Source: Bacteroidota bacterium (lineage in GTDB: Bacteria > Bacteroidota > Ignavibacteria > UBA10030 > UBA8401). From it: a DNA stretch of 64,000 nt. The translations under genes were made by a program, and so were the position numbers. The DNA lies in contig JBBAAO010000001.1 of NCBI GenBank assembly GCA_041658205.1, positions 2,170,001 through 2,234,000 of the forward strand, written 5' to 3'. Position 1 is the first letter of the stretch. Each line of letters starts with the position of its first letter. The notes under the pieces are model-generated. The model did no database searches and was not told the origin of the DNA. It saw only the letters and a list, made by a program, of their open reading frames with translations. Shown piece after piece: positions 16,898 through 25,642 of the stretch.

Positions 16898-19774
16898 TTA
16901 AAAATTAATTTCAAAACCAAACTCAATACGCCGCGGTTCGGAATACCAAGTCGGTCGAGCATCGACTTCATTCAGTGTGAACAAACCTTCTTGTTTCAAT
17001 TTTTCACGGAGTAACTCTTCATCTCGCACACTGCGTGCATTATAGGTGGCTCTTCCGGTGGACGAATATACCTGCACTTCATTGGAGATATCAAACACAT
17101 TATTGACTTTCAAAAATAGCGTTGTTTGTATGCCGGCAAGCGACAACATTTTTTGTGCTTTAAGATCAACAGACCATTGAATTGGTTTCCGTTCCGCATT
17201 CAAGAATTCCCGAACCGCGATGTCTTTGCGTTCCACAAAAACAGGTGTAAATGGCAATCCGTTAGAGAATGAACCGATAAACGACAGACTCCAATTCGAA
17301 ACTTCCTGCAATGTTACTACAGTATTTAGCGTATGCGTTTGATCCCAATCCAATGCAGTAATCTTACGTTCGATAAATTCTACTGGTTCTCCGCCGATAC
17401 TGGTTGATGTCTGTATTAATTGAATGAATTCCGGATCGGAAGAACTTCCTTTCGCTATTTGTAAACTGTAATTCAAAAATCCGCTGATAAATCCACTTCC
17501 TCCGAGGCGTAATGCCACAGTGAGACCACGAACATTTCCGTAATCACGGTTGATATAGCGGTAATAGGAAACATTGTCTACTGTGGACAGGGCTTCGATG
17601 CCGAGAAGGTTTTTCACATCTTTATAAAATGCAGTAATATCAATGGCAACCTCTTCCGTTAGGCCTTGCTGCAATCCAATTTCATACGCAATGGTCCGTT
17701 CCGGTTTTAATGTTGCATTGCCGAGGGTCAATCCTTCAAGCTGCAATGCTGTTAACACGTGGAGTGGTTCGTTATATAATTTTTGGAAACTTGGCATCTG
17801 AAAGAAATGTCCATACGCAACGTGGAACACACCCGTTACAGAAATAGGAAACGATAATCCGAATCGAGGACTGAATTGGTATTGCCATGGAGCATCCTTT
17901 AAATTGATTGCACTTCCGAGAGAAAATGATTCAACGCGGGGGTTGTTGACCACTTTTTCATTCGGTTGAAACGCATCGAGACGGAGGCCAAGATTCATAA
18001 TCACATCGCCGAGTTCGACTTTATCTTGGAGATATGCAGCGACTTCTAATGGACGAATAGTATAATCCCGATACCGTGTTACTTCACTATCAGCAACTGC
18101 TCGGTATCGTTGAATACTTAACGTATCCCAATAGTGAATCATTTCGGACCAATAACTATTCCACGACAGCGTATTTCCTTTTATCGCCGTTGTCCATTTT
18201 TTTTCGCTCCAATCATCTGTTTCTACCAATCCTCGGGAATAAGTATTGATATCATGCTGCTTTACTTCAAATCCCATTTTAATAAACTGTGTTCTATCGA
18301 GTTGCCAGTTTGCATCCCCATTCACTAAATATAATTTTCGATAGTTCTTTGCATCGTTCCCGCGGTAGATTCCGCCGGTGGTGCCGAGTGAAAATCCTTC
18401 AGATGAGGAAGAGATCGGTTGAATTCCGACATCTCCAGGATATCTGGCAATGCGATTATCTTTGCGGTAATATGAATCACCCCAATTGTATTGATACGAA
18501 CCGCGAATATTATAGAAGAATTTTTCTGACGGTGTATGAGCCCAGGAAATAAAATGATGGAAGGATTGTGATAATGATGTTGATGTTTCACCCGGCTGAT
18601 ACCGCCGACTTGCACCTCCGCCCTGAGATTCTCCGTCAGCAAAAAACAGTTGATAGGACAACCGAAGATCGGCGGAGAAAAAATAATCGAGCTTACCATG
18701 CAGCGAAAGATTTTGCGACGTATTCAATGGGCCCATTGAACCATCACCGGTCGAAAGTGAATCAGGAATGTTTATTGCTCCCGATTGTTGCGTTGCGGAA
18801 AAATGTTCACCATACCAGCGCTGATATGCCGCAATTTTCCATCCGTCTAATGCCGTGAATCTCTTTTCATACCAGAGATAACTTTCATCATTCTGCACTC
18901 TGCCGGATGCGTAGAAACTTAGTGTTTGAGGAATAATTGGACCAGACAGGCTTGCTTGAACATCACGATTTGCAAAAGGATTTATTTTATCAATTGCTAA
19001 GAAGGTAGAAGTGTTTGTGCTGTACCATTCGCCGGTTTGTGCACGGATATTAAAGGAATAATTCTCCGCTGCTGATTTTGTTACAATGTTCACAATTCCA
19101 GATTGAGCTGCACCATATTCAGCATTAAATGTTCCGCTGATCACTTCTACTTGCTGGACGACTGAGTTTTCAATCTGCACATTGTTCCCGCCATCCTGAC
19201 TGAACGCATTGGTGACGTTTACGCCGTCAATAATATAGCCCACTTCGCGGGATCTGCCACCGCGAAAATGCAGCGCTCCATCGGAGCCTTGAACCACGCC
19301 AGCTTGCAACGCAATCACTTCAGCGACTTCCGTAACTGGCATTGCTTCAATTTGCGCCGTAGAAACAACAGCAGCCGAAAACGTTCTATCTTTTGTCACA
19401 ATCGGTACATCTGCTTGAACGAGAACAGCTTCCATTTGAATATTATCCGGCACAAGCTGCACATCACGTTTTGCCGTCAAGTCTACATTCACTTCTATAT
19501 CACGAATCGTGATATTGTGGTATCCAATAAAACGGAAGGTGAGAGTATATTTCCCCGGTGAGAGATTGATTAAGGAATAATATCCATCCGGATCACATAC
19601 CGTACCGCGGGTGGTCCCATCAATTTGGACACTCGCTCCAATAAGAGCTTCACCGTTACTTTTATCGGTAACGCGCCCACTGATCTTTCCGGTAGTACCG
19701 GCGTTGAGTAATAGTGCTGAGAAAAACGAGATACAGAAAATGAAGAACATTCGATGCACAATTTTTAGTGCCAT
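16898..19774 (-). CDS. TonB-dependent receptor with carboxypeptidase-regulatory-like domain
   Basis: Outer-membrane active importer of the SusC/CarboxypepD_reg type. With ATG 19774 (MALKIVHRMFFIF) the protein has a clean signal peptide; an in-frame GTG at 19816 would add 14 residues. Parts: beta-sandwich extension (about 30-115, GKISGRVTDKSNGEALIGAS), plug (about 120-240, with HFRGGRSREVGYIIDGVN and NAEYGAAQSGIVNIVTKS), then the 22-strand barrel ending RRIEFGFEINF. It is the first gene of a tight operon (20-bp gap, 4-bp overlap, 14-bp gap, 11-bp gap) with the calcium-loop protein, a PorV-like protein, a PPIase and a LamG protein. No SusD is present. A palindrome/promoter at 19953-19997 precedes it. 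The substrate is unknown; neighbouring LamG, CBM9-like and phosphoesterase proteins suggest a complex glycan or phosphorylated polymer. Confidence 0.92.
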   Translation of the reverse strand: MALKIVHRMFFIFCISFFSALLLNAGTTGKISGRVTDKSNGEALIGASVQIDGTTRGTVCDPDGYYSLINLSPGKYTLTFRFIGYHNITIRDIEVNVDLTAKRDVQLVPDNIQMEAVLVQADVPIVTKDRTFSAAVVSTAQIEAMPVTEVAEVIALQAGVVQGSDGALHFRGGRSREVGYIIDGVNVTNAFSQDGGNNVQIENSVVQQVEVISGTFNAEYGAAQSGIVNIVTKSAAENYSFNIRAQTGEWYSTNTSTFLAIDKINPFANRDVQASLSGPIIPQTLSFYASGRVQNDESYLWYEKRFTALDGWKIAAYQRWYGEHFSATQQSGAINIPDSLSTGDGSMGPLNTSQNLSLHGKLDYFFSADLRLSYQLFFADGESQGGGASRRYQPGETSTSLSQSFHHFISWAHTPSEKFFYNIRGSYQYNWGDSYYRKDNRIARYPGDVGIQPISSSSEGFSLGTTGGIYRGNDAKNYRKLYLVNGDANWQLDRTQFIKMGFEVKQHDINTYSRGLVETDDWSEKKWTTAIKGNTLSWNSYWSEMIHYWDTLSIQRYRAVADSEVTRYRDYTIRPLEVAAYLQDKVELGDVIMNLGLRLDAFQPNEKVVNNPRVESFSLGSAINLKDAPWQYQFSPRFGLSFPISVTGVFHVAYGHFFQMPSFQKLYNEPLHVLTALQLEGLTLGNATLKPERTIAYEIGLQQGLTEEVAIDITAFYKDVKNLLGIEALSTVDNVSYYRYINRDYGNVRGLTVALRLGGSGFISGFLNYSLQIAKGSSSDPEFIQLIQTSTSIGGEPVEFIERKITALDWDQTHTLNTVVTLQEVSNWSLSFIGSFSNGLPFTPVFVERKDIAVREFLNAERKPIQWSVDLKAQKMLSLAGIQTTLFLKVNNVFDISNEVQVYSSTGRATYNARSVRDEELLREKLKQEGLFTLNEVDARPTWYSEPRRIEFGFEINF

Positions 19775-19952
19775 ATTGTACTTCAACGATGGAGACGAGA
19801 TGTTAAAAGATTTCACGAGACTGTCATTTGTTGTGTGAAAAGAGATTAATCATTGACTGAAGTTATGATACTCATAGAACAATATTGTTGAAGATCTCTC
19901 CAATCCGAAAAGGGGAAATATTGTTAATCAGAATGTTCAATAACTCATTTAA

Positions 19953-19997
19953 ATATTACGTTTTACACACCAATGAACAATCCCACGAACGTGGTAT
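19953..19997 (-). promoter_or_regulatory. Candidate promoter with CCACGTTCGTGG operator before the TonB operon
   Basis: Minus strand: palindrome core 19983-19994 (extended 19980-19997), two bases, -35-like TTGTTC (19975-19980), 16-base spacer, -10-like TAATAT (19953-19958). The flank GTGTAAAACG in the spacer is also shared with the site at 8146-8191, which supports descent of both promoters from one duplicated unit. Confidence 0.6.
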
Positions 19998-20070
19998 CTT
20001 AAAGACGAGGCAGATAGAAGAAATACAGTAGCAGAAGCAGCTCTTATACTGGATATGAAATCAACCACAT

Positions 20071-20946
20071 CTAAAATACTATTTCGGCAAGAACGGGATA
20101 ATGATCCGAAGGAAGATATCCATCAAACGAATCCGAAAGAGTCCCATGGGATAACACCGATATTCCTTTTTTCACAAAGATAAAATCGATCGGTGAAGCG
20201 GGTTTGGCATTGATATTAAACGCTGTAAATGTTCCATGTGGACCGTGAGGCATATTTTTGGATAATGTCTTCGTATCAACCAATTGGACAGAAAAGCTTG
20301 TATCCTGCGATGAAATAATTTTATACGGTTCGGAGTTCGGTTCAGAATTAAAATCGCCCGTGAGTATAACAGGATAATTACCGCAAATTACCTGTATTTT
20401 TTTCTTGATCAGTCTAGCACTTTCTGCTCTTGCTATTTTTCCTTCATTATCTAAATGGGTGTTGAACATGTAAAAAATTGTATTGGTTCGTTTATCACTC
20501 ATTTTTCCGTAAGTAACAATTCGTTGGTATGCCGCATCCCAGCCTAACCCCGGATGTTCCGGAGTGGAAGAGCACCAAAATGTTGAGGACATTGTTGTAT
20601 CGAACCTCTCCTTTTTGTACAGAATTGCAGAAAATTCTCCTCCCTCTTTACCATCATCGCGGCCTACGCCATACCATCCGTATTCCGGTAATGATTGCAT
20701 GATAAAATCGATCTGATGCTTTTGCGCTTCTTGAAGTCCTACAAGATCCGCATTGTGGAACCTGATCATACTGACAAGATTAACTTTTCTATTGGCCCAA
20801 ATATTTGGCCCGTCGTTGGGACTATCCAGCCTGATATTAAACGTCATGACTCTGATAGGCGGTGTTGAGGATTGAAATCCTGTAAACAACATTACCACTG
20901 AGAAAAAAATGACAACGCTCAACATTGATACGTATTGTTTTTTCAT
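20071..20946 (-). CDS. Secreted endonuclease/exonuclease/phosphatase (EEP) family hydrolase
   Basis: A 291-residue exported metal-dependent phosphodiesterase/phosphatase-type enzyme. Signal or anchor segment at about 8-24, then the EEP core with its motifs in order: MTFNIRLDSPNDG (Asn37), LQEAQ (Glu73, metal ligand), FNTHLDNEGK, LTGDFNSEP, SPIDFIFV and SDHYPVLAEI at the C-terminus. This subfamily (MTFNIR...DGPNIWANRK) is frequent next to polysaccharide-utilisation genes in Bacteroidota, where substrates are mostly undefined. It follows the response regulator gene by 34 bp and precedes the operator of the TonB operon, so it is probably co-transcribed with the regulator. Confidence 0.88.
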   Translation of the reverse strand: MKKQYVSMLSVVIFFSVVMLFTGFQSSTPPIRVMTFNIRLDSPNDGPNIWANRKVNLVSMIRFHNADLVGLQEAQKHQIDFIMQSLPEYGWYGVGRDDGKEGGEFSAILYKKERFDTTMSSTFWCSSTPEHPGLGWDAAYQRIVTYGKMSDKRTNTIFYMFNTHLDNEGKIARAESARLIKKKIQVICGNYPVILTGDFNSEPNSEPYKIISSQDTSFSVQLVDTKTLSKNMPHGPHGTFTAFNINAKPASPIDFIFVKKGISVLSHGTLSDSFDGYLPSDHYPVLAEIVF

Positions 20947-20980
20947 AAATGTCTTATCGTAGGTAAACCGACAAAATCGA

Positions 20981-21622
20981 TTATAATAAATTTTCTTTGT
21001 AGACTTTTGAAACCGCGCTTGAGCGAGTATTGACGTGCAGTTTCGTATAAATATTTTTGAGATGAGAATTCACGGTATGGAAACTGAGGAATAATTTATC
21101 GGCAATCTGCTGGATGGTGAGTCCGGCAACCATGTGTTGCAGTATCTCTTTTTCCCTGTCTGTCAAACCGTAATCAGATTTTTTTGGTTTGAACTGCGCA
21201 AACATTTCAAGCACTTTATGTGCAATGGGCATATTCATCGGAGCACCGCCGGCGAGAACTTCCTTTATGGAAGTGATAATTTTATCTGGAGAAGAATCCT
21301 TCAGCAAATATCCTGATGCTCCGGCGCACAATGCATTGAACACTTTGTCATTATCATCATACACGGTTAGAATTACGATATGAATTGCGGGGAGCAACTG
21401 CTTAAATTGTTCTATTCCTTCAATTCCGCTCATGCCGGGCAAACCAATATCCAGAAGAATTACTTTTGGCGTCCTGTCAGTATAGAGTACCATCAACGCT
21501 TCTTCACACGATGCGAATGTTCGAGGACATTGCATTCCGGGTGTACGATTAATCAACCCGGAAAGCGATTTGCGATACCGAAGATTATCCTCTACAACCC
21601 ATATCGTAATTGGTTTTGTCAA
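20981..21622 (-). CDS. NarL/LuxR-type response regulator (propeller-kinase partner)
   Basis: A 213-residue two-domain regulator. Receiver domain 5-125 with acidic pair EDN (11-13), phosphoacceptor Asp58 in LLDIGLPG, and Lys in LLKDSSP; C-terminal LuxR-type HTH about 148-208 (LTDREKEILQHMVAGLTIQQ, then LFLSFHTVNSHLKNIYTKL). The start appears to be TTG at 21622 with AGGAAG six bases upstream; no better start is available without losing the first strand. Its kinase gene is immediately upstream (stop 21806). The palindrome 21695-21712 lies about 75 bp before the start. It is the natural candidate to bind the CCACGWWCGTGG sites in this block, by analogy with PUL regulators; that is an inference. 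Confidence 0.93.
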   Translation of the reverse strand: MTKPITIWVVEDNLRYRKSLSGLINRTPGMQCPRTFASCEEALMVLYTDRTPKVILLDIGLPGMSGIEGIEQFKQLLPAIHIVILTVYDDNDKVFNALCAGASGYLLKDSSPDKIITSIKEVLAGGAPMNMPIAHKVLEMFAQFKPKKSDYGLTDREKEILQHMVAGLTIQQIADKLFLSFHTVNSHLKNIYTKLHVNTRSSAVSKVYKENLL

Positions 21623-21694
21623 TGCTTCCTTTTTCTCATCTCAATGTACAGAGTATGCTTTATTTTAAAATATTAACTATTTTCGTTGAACGAT

Positions 21695-21712
21695 ATACCA
21701 CGTACGTGTCAT
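21695..21712. promoter_or_regulatory. Weaker copy of the CCACGWWCGTGG palindrome upstream of the response regulator gene
   Basis: The plus strand reads ATACCACGTACGTGTCAT; the inner ten bases are a perfect palindrome and the outer arms carry two mismatched pairs. It lies in the 183-bp gap between kinase stop and regulator start. The orientation of its better half is opposite to the other three sites. Suggests autoregulation; not proven. Confidence 0.45.
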
Positions 21713-21805
21713 TTTGTTGTCGCTCGTAACAGCGAATTGCATGAAAATCACTTCACCGAAACTGGATAATTCCATTCTTCTTTGGAATGTGATACAAACA
21801 GTTTC

Positions 21806-24800
21806 TCAGGATGCTTTGATTGGAATGGTTATCACTATCCGGGTTCCCTTGCCGATATCACTGGTCAGTGCAACCTGCGCATGTATTTTTTCTGCGCGGT
21901 GATAAATGTTGGATAAACCGTTGTTCTTTTTCACATGCTGAACATCAAATCCCACTCCATTATCTTGAATAACAAGATGGATCATATTCCCTTTTTTCCC
22001 GGCTTCAATATCGCAATGTTGTGCTTTGGAATGACGAACAACATTCGTCAACCATTCCTTATACATCAAAAAGAGATGCCGGCGCACTTCCAAATCGAAC
22101 GCTGTAAACCGGATTTCTGAAGAGATATTAAAAGTCCATTGTATTCCTACAAGAAGTTTGGAGGCTGTTTCCTTCATTTTAAAAATCACATCTTCGCCAA
22201 TATCATTTTTGGGATTGATAAACCATATGATATCCCTCATTGCCTCGACGGTCTCTTTTGCCGTTTTGCTGATGTCGGATGACAGTTCACGTTCCGTGTC
22301 GGAAAGATGCGTTCCTTGCATTAACATTTGACTGTCAACGCTGATACTGCTAAGATTGCTTCCGATTTCATCATGTAGGTCGCTGGCAATATTGAACCGG
22401 ATCCTCTCAATCTCAATTAATTGGCGCACTCTATATTTATAGAGAGCAATACCGCCGGTCAACAGCGAAAGAAACACCAACACCCTAAACCACCATGTCA
22501 TCCACCACGCAGGAAGAATGACAATCTTAAGAATCGTCGGCGCACCCCACACTCCATCCGCATTGTTGGCTTTTACTCGAAAATAATACGTCCCCTGTTC
22601 AATATTTGTGTAATATGCCACGCGGCGTGCTCCAGCATTCACCCAGTCTGGGTCAACCTCATTCAACATATAAGCAAATTGATGCTTATGGAGCGGCGTC
22701 AAATCCAATACAATAAATTCTATGGAGAAAAAATTTTGATCGTGATGAAGGACAATTTCTTTTGTGTCCGTAAGAGATTGCGGCAAAATGACTTCTTTAT
22801 CAAAAATTTTGAACGAAGTTATTGCAACGTTTGGAGGAACGGAGTCTATTTTCATAGAATCAGGATGGAAGGCGACAAAACCGTTGATGCCTCCGAAATA
22901 CATCGCCCCTTTTTTATTTTTGAAATATGCACGCCAGTTAAATTGGTTATGGACAATCCCGTCGGATTCATCATACACTCTGAATGTTTCCGTTTTCGGA
23001 TTAAATTTTACCAATCCTTTCATTGTACTCACCCACACAAAACCACGATCGTCTTCCAAGATCCCAAAAACAACATCATTGGGAAGTCCATTTAATGTAG
23101 AGTAGTGATAGAATTTCTCCGATGCTTTGTCGAATTTGTTGAATCCGCCGCTGTGTGTGCCAATCCAAATATGACCCAGCTTATCTTCTGTAATGGAAGT
23201 GATTTTACTTGAACTGATGCTGTTAAGATTCTTTTCTTCCGGCAAATATTGCAGTATCATCTTTGTCTTCGGGTTGTATTGAAATAATCCGTCCAACCAT
23301 GTTCCTATCCAAATGTTCCCTTCCCGATCTTCAAAAAGCGCATTGGGCGAGAATGTTGCCGGCAATAATTTCGTGCCGGTAACAACAGGAGGTCGATACA
23401 ATTGAAACGTTTCACGTTTCCGATCAAAAAGCTGTAATCCATCATTGGTGGCAACAAGAAATTCTCCTTGACGAGTTTCCAATACTTGCTGAACCCAATT
23501 AGACCGAATACTTGTCGAATCGCGCTCATGATAGGTATACTGTTTTATTGTTTTTGTTTTTGGATCAAATTTATTTAGACCGCCACTCATCGTCCCAACC
23601 CATAAAATTCCATCGCGATCTTTATACATTGAGGTAACGGTATTGCTGCTGAGTGTATTCGTAATTTTTTGATTATCGTGTGAATAGTGTTGTATTGTCT
23701 TTGTTCGAAGATCAATTTTGTCAAATCCGCTTCCCCCTAAACCAACCCATAACACTTCATCCTCATCTTCAACGATGCCGCTCACCACTCTTCCATTGAG
23801 GCTGGTCGGACGGAGCGGCAAATGGCGATATTGATAAAATGGCTGCGTCACCGGCAGTTTTGCCAAACCATCTTCTGTGCCGATCCAAATGTTGTGCTGA
23901 CGGTCTTCATACATCCATCGTATTCGGTCTGAGATAATTGAGGTAAGATTATCATTTTCGCGACGAAAATGGACAACAGCAGGAGCAGGTGCATCAACAG
24001 ATTCAATTTGAAAGAGTCCGAGATATTCATATGTACCGACCCATAGTCTCCCAAGACGATCTTTTATTATTTGACTGACGGGATTAGCGAGATATGCTTG
24101 GTGCTCTTGAGAAACAAACGGATTGTGGGTCCAATGTCCGGTAGAAAGATCAAATCGATCAAAACCAGCTTGAGTGCCAATCCACAAATACGTATTCCGA
24201 TCGTTCACTATTGTGAGAATGTTTTTACCAAGAACCTTATTGTTGTTCGAAGGATGGTCGGTATAATAAGTTATTTTTTCTGTTGTTGGATCAAAATGTA
24301 ATAATCCTGCATCACCGCTTCCTAACCATAAATTATTCTGCTGGTCATTGATAATACAAGTGATATTGTCAGTCGGAAACGATTTTGAGGTCGAGGTATT
24401 CTTTCGATAAGAAATAATTTTTTTTGTTTTCAGGTCTACTTTGCTCAGACCGCCATTGAGCGTTCCAATCCAAACATACCCTTGCGCATCTTGATACAAC
24501 GCTTGAATATAATCATCATACGGTTCCGGGGAATCAATTCGCGTAAAAGTTTCCTGCTGTGAATTGTATACACACAGTCCGCCTCCCCACATGCCGATTA
24601 ATAAAGTTCCATCCGAACATTCCAACAACACATTCACATAGTTCTCCGGGAGCGAGTTTTTGGAGGGGTCATGCTTATAATATTTAAACGATTGTCCATC
24701 GTAACGGTTCAGCCCGTCTTTTGTGGCTATCCACAAAAACCCATCCTTTGTTTGAAGGATATTATTAACGGAATTGTTGGAAAGTCCGTTCTCAATAGTG

Positions 24801-24895
24801 AATCGTTCAAACACCATGGAGCGGTCCTGAGCAGAAAGTTGAATGCAGAGAAAAACAATTGCTGCAACTGCACGTACTGCTATGCGGGGATACAT
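21806..24895 (-). CDS. Two-component propeller sensor histidine kinase (HisKA_3 type)
   Basis: A 1029-residue membrane sensor. Signal peptide (MYPRIAVRAVAAIVFLCIQL), then two seven-bladed Reg_prop propellers (about 20-690) seen as repeats such as DGFLWIATKDGLNRYDG and GHIWIGTHSGGFNKFD, a Y_Y_Y domain (about 700-780), one membrane helix after PAWWMTWWF, and a dimerisation/phosphoacceptor helix with SDLHDEIGSNLSS (His841) and HATPase (N-box KEWLTNVVRHS, G-box DNGVGFD). ATG 24895 is chosen; a TTG 15 codons upstream would bury the signal peptide. Bacteroides uses the same periplasmic propeller/Y_Y_Y unit in hybrid regulators of polysaccharide loci; here kinase and LuxR regulator are separate proteins. 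Ligand unknown. Confidence 0.93.
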   Translation of the reverse strand: MYPRIAVRAVAAIVFLCIQLSAQDRSMVFERFTIENGLSNNSVNNILQTKDGFLWIATKDGLNRYDGQSFKYYKHDPSKNSLPENYVNVLLECSDGTLLIGMWGGGLCVYNSQQETFTRIDSPEPYDDYIQALYQDAQGYVWIGTLNGGLSKVDLKTKKIISYRKNTSTSKSFPTDNITCIINDQQNNLWLGSGDAGLLHFDPTTEKITYYTDHPSNNNKVLGKNILTIVNDRNTYLWIGTQAGFDRFDLSTGHWTHNPFVSQEHQAYLANPVSQIIKDRLGRLWVGTYEYLGLFQIESVDAPAPAVVHFRRENDNLTSIISDRIRWMYEDRQHNIWIGTEDGLAKLPVTQPFYQYRHLPLRPTSLNGRVVSGIVEDEDEVLWVGLGGSGFDKIDLRTKTIQHYSHDNQKITNTLSSNTVTSMYKDRDGILWVGTMSGGLNKFDPKTKTIKQYTYHERDSTSIRSNWVQQVLETRQGEFLVATNDGLQLFDRKRETFQLYRPPVVTGTKLLPATFSPNALFEDREGNIWIGTWLDGLFQYNPKTKMILQYLPEEKNLNSISSSKITSITEDKLGHIWIGTHSGGFNKFDKASEKFYHYSTLNGLPNDVVFGILEDDRGFVWVSTMKGLVKFNPKTETFRVYDESDGIVHNQFNWRAYFKNKKGAMYFGGINGFVAFHPDSMKIDSVPPNVAITSFKIFDKEVILPQSLTDTKEIVLHHDQNFFSIEFIVLDLTPLHKHQFAYMLNEVDPDWVNAGARRVAYYTNIEQGTYYFRVKANNADGVWGAPTILKIVILPAWWMTWWFRVLVFLSLLTGGIALYKYRVRQLIEIERIRFNIASDLHDEIGSNLSSISVDSQMLMQGTHLSDTERELSSDISKTAKETVEAMRDIIWFINPKNDIGEDVIFKMKETASKLLVGIQWTFNISSEIRFTAFDLEVRRHLFLMYKEWLTNVVRHSKAQHCDIEAGKKGNMIHLVIQDNGVGFDVQHVKKNNGLSNIYHRAEKIHAQVALTSDIGKGTRIVITIPIKAS

Positions 24896-25078
24896 TTGAA
24901 AACTAGAGGGAAACACATATTGATGATCAATTGTTGACAAGAATTATTTGAATATATTTGCCCACAAATATGGCAACAGTGTGTGGTATTCATATAGAAA
25001 AATGCAACTTCGGTATCGTGTATAATAATACTGTTTAATGTAGTTTTTGCACGGGACATTAGCAATCTGAGTATTTAC

Positions 25079-25112
25079 AAAAAAAAACACGTCGGTATTG
25101 ACGTGATTTTTT
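25079..25112. terminator. Bidirectional terminator-like hairpin after the 53-residue ORF
   Basis: A short stem CACGTC/GACGTG (25088-25093 with 25100-25105) is flanked by an A tract on the left and a T tract on the right, so it can act in either direction. It is about 45 bp after the stop of the small ORF at 25156-25317 and before the kinase gene's upstream region. Stem is only six pairs. Confidence 0.6.
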
Positions 25113-25155
25113 AAATCATTAGAAAAGTCTTTGGAACAAGCAGCAATTCGACAGA

Positions 25156-25317
25156 CTACACTTTTGGTACTTCGTTTTTTCCTTCAAATATGTTCGCTTC
25201 TTTTACACACCAAGCGAGGAATGTCAATCGAACCACTTCTGTTTTCGACAACCCATATGGAAACTGCACTTCGAAATTTTTCATAACATGTTCTAAAAAT
25301 CCTGCAAATGTTTTCAT
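25156..25317 (-). CDS. Small protein of 53 residues, unknown function
   Basis: An ORF too short for usual length cut-offs but with strong local support: ATG at 25317 is preceded six bases upstream by GGAGGG (a near-perfect Shine-Dalgarno, better than most genes here), it ends in TAG at 25156, and a terminator-like hairpin follows. The product begins MKTFAGFLEHVMKNFEVQFP, continues with YGLSKTEVVRLTFLAWCVKE and ends IFEGKNEVPKV. It is mixed amphipathic, probably helical in the middle, with no signal peptide or lipobox. It stands alone in the roughly 750-bp gap between the envelope gene cluster and the propeller kinase. I do not recognise a family. Confidence 0.62.
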   Translation of the reverse strand: MKTFAGFLEHVMKNFEVQFPYGLSKTEVVRLTFLAWCVKEANIFEGKNEVPKV

Positions 25318-25642
25318 CTTCCCTCCTTCAAATCCGATAGCAATATTTATAACGAATGGTATAATAAGATAGCGATTCCCAATGCACCATCCTACGAGTA
25401 TCCGGAGCGCTTAAGAAGGTAGCGTTCCTATTTCCCTAACGTCATAAAAGAAAGGAACCTTTTTTCGCAAATACATCAAATCCATTCTGTGGTGTAAAGG
25501 AATTTGTCAAACGAGTGTTTACTTCTTGGAATGTCGAACGGATTTGTCATTTAATATTTTTCATCCGTTTTTCCGGAAGAGAGCTGTTTCAGACAGTAAT
25601 ATCGCGCATTCAACAGAAATTGGAGGCGGGGTAAATTTTTCT
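25318..25642. other. Gene-free stretch between the small ORF and the envelope cluster
   Basis: No convincing ORF, RNA gene or strong hairpin is seen. AT-rich segments such as TTATTATACC near 25360-25370 (minus strand) could hold the promoter of the 53-residue ORF, but I cannot define a -35/-10 pair with good spacing. Confidence 0.5.

Noticed and set aside
22421..23095. 224-codon open frame on the plus strand
   Set aside because: It is antisense to the propeller kinase, has no signal of its own and low-complexity composition; a shadow of a real gene.
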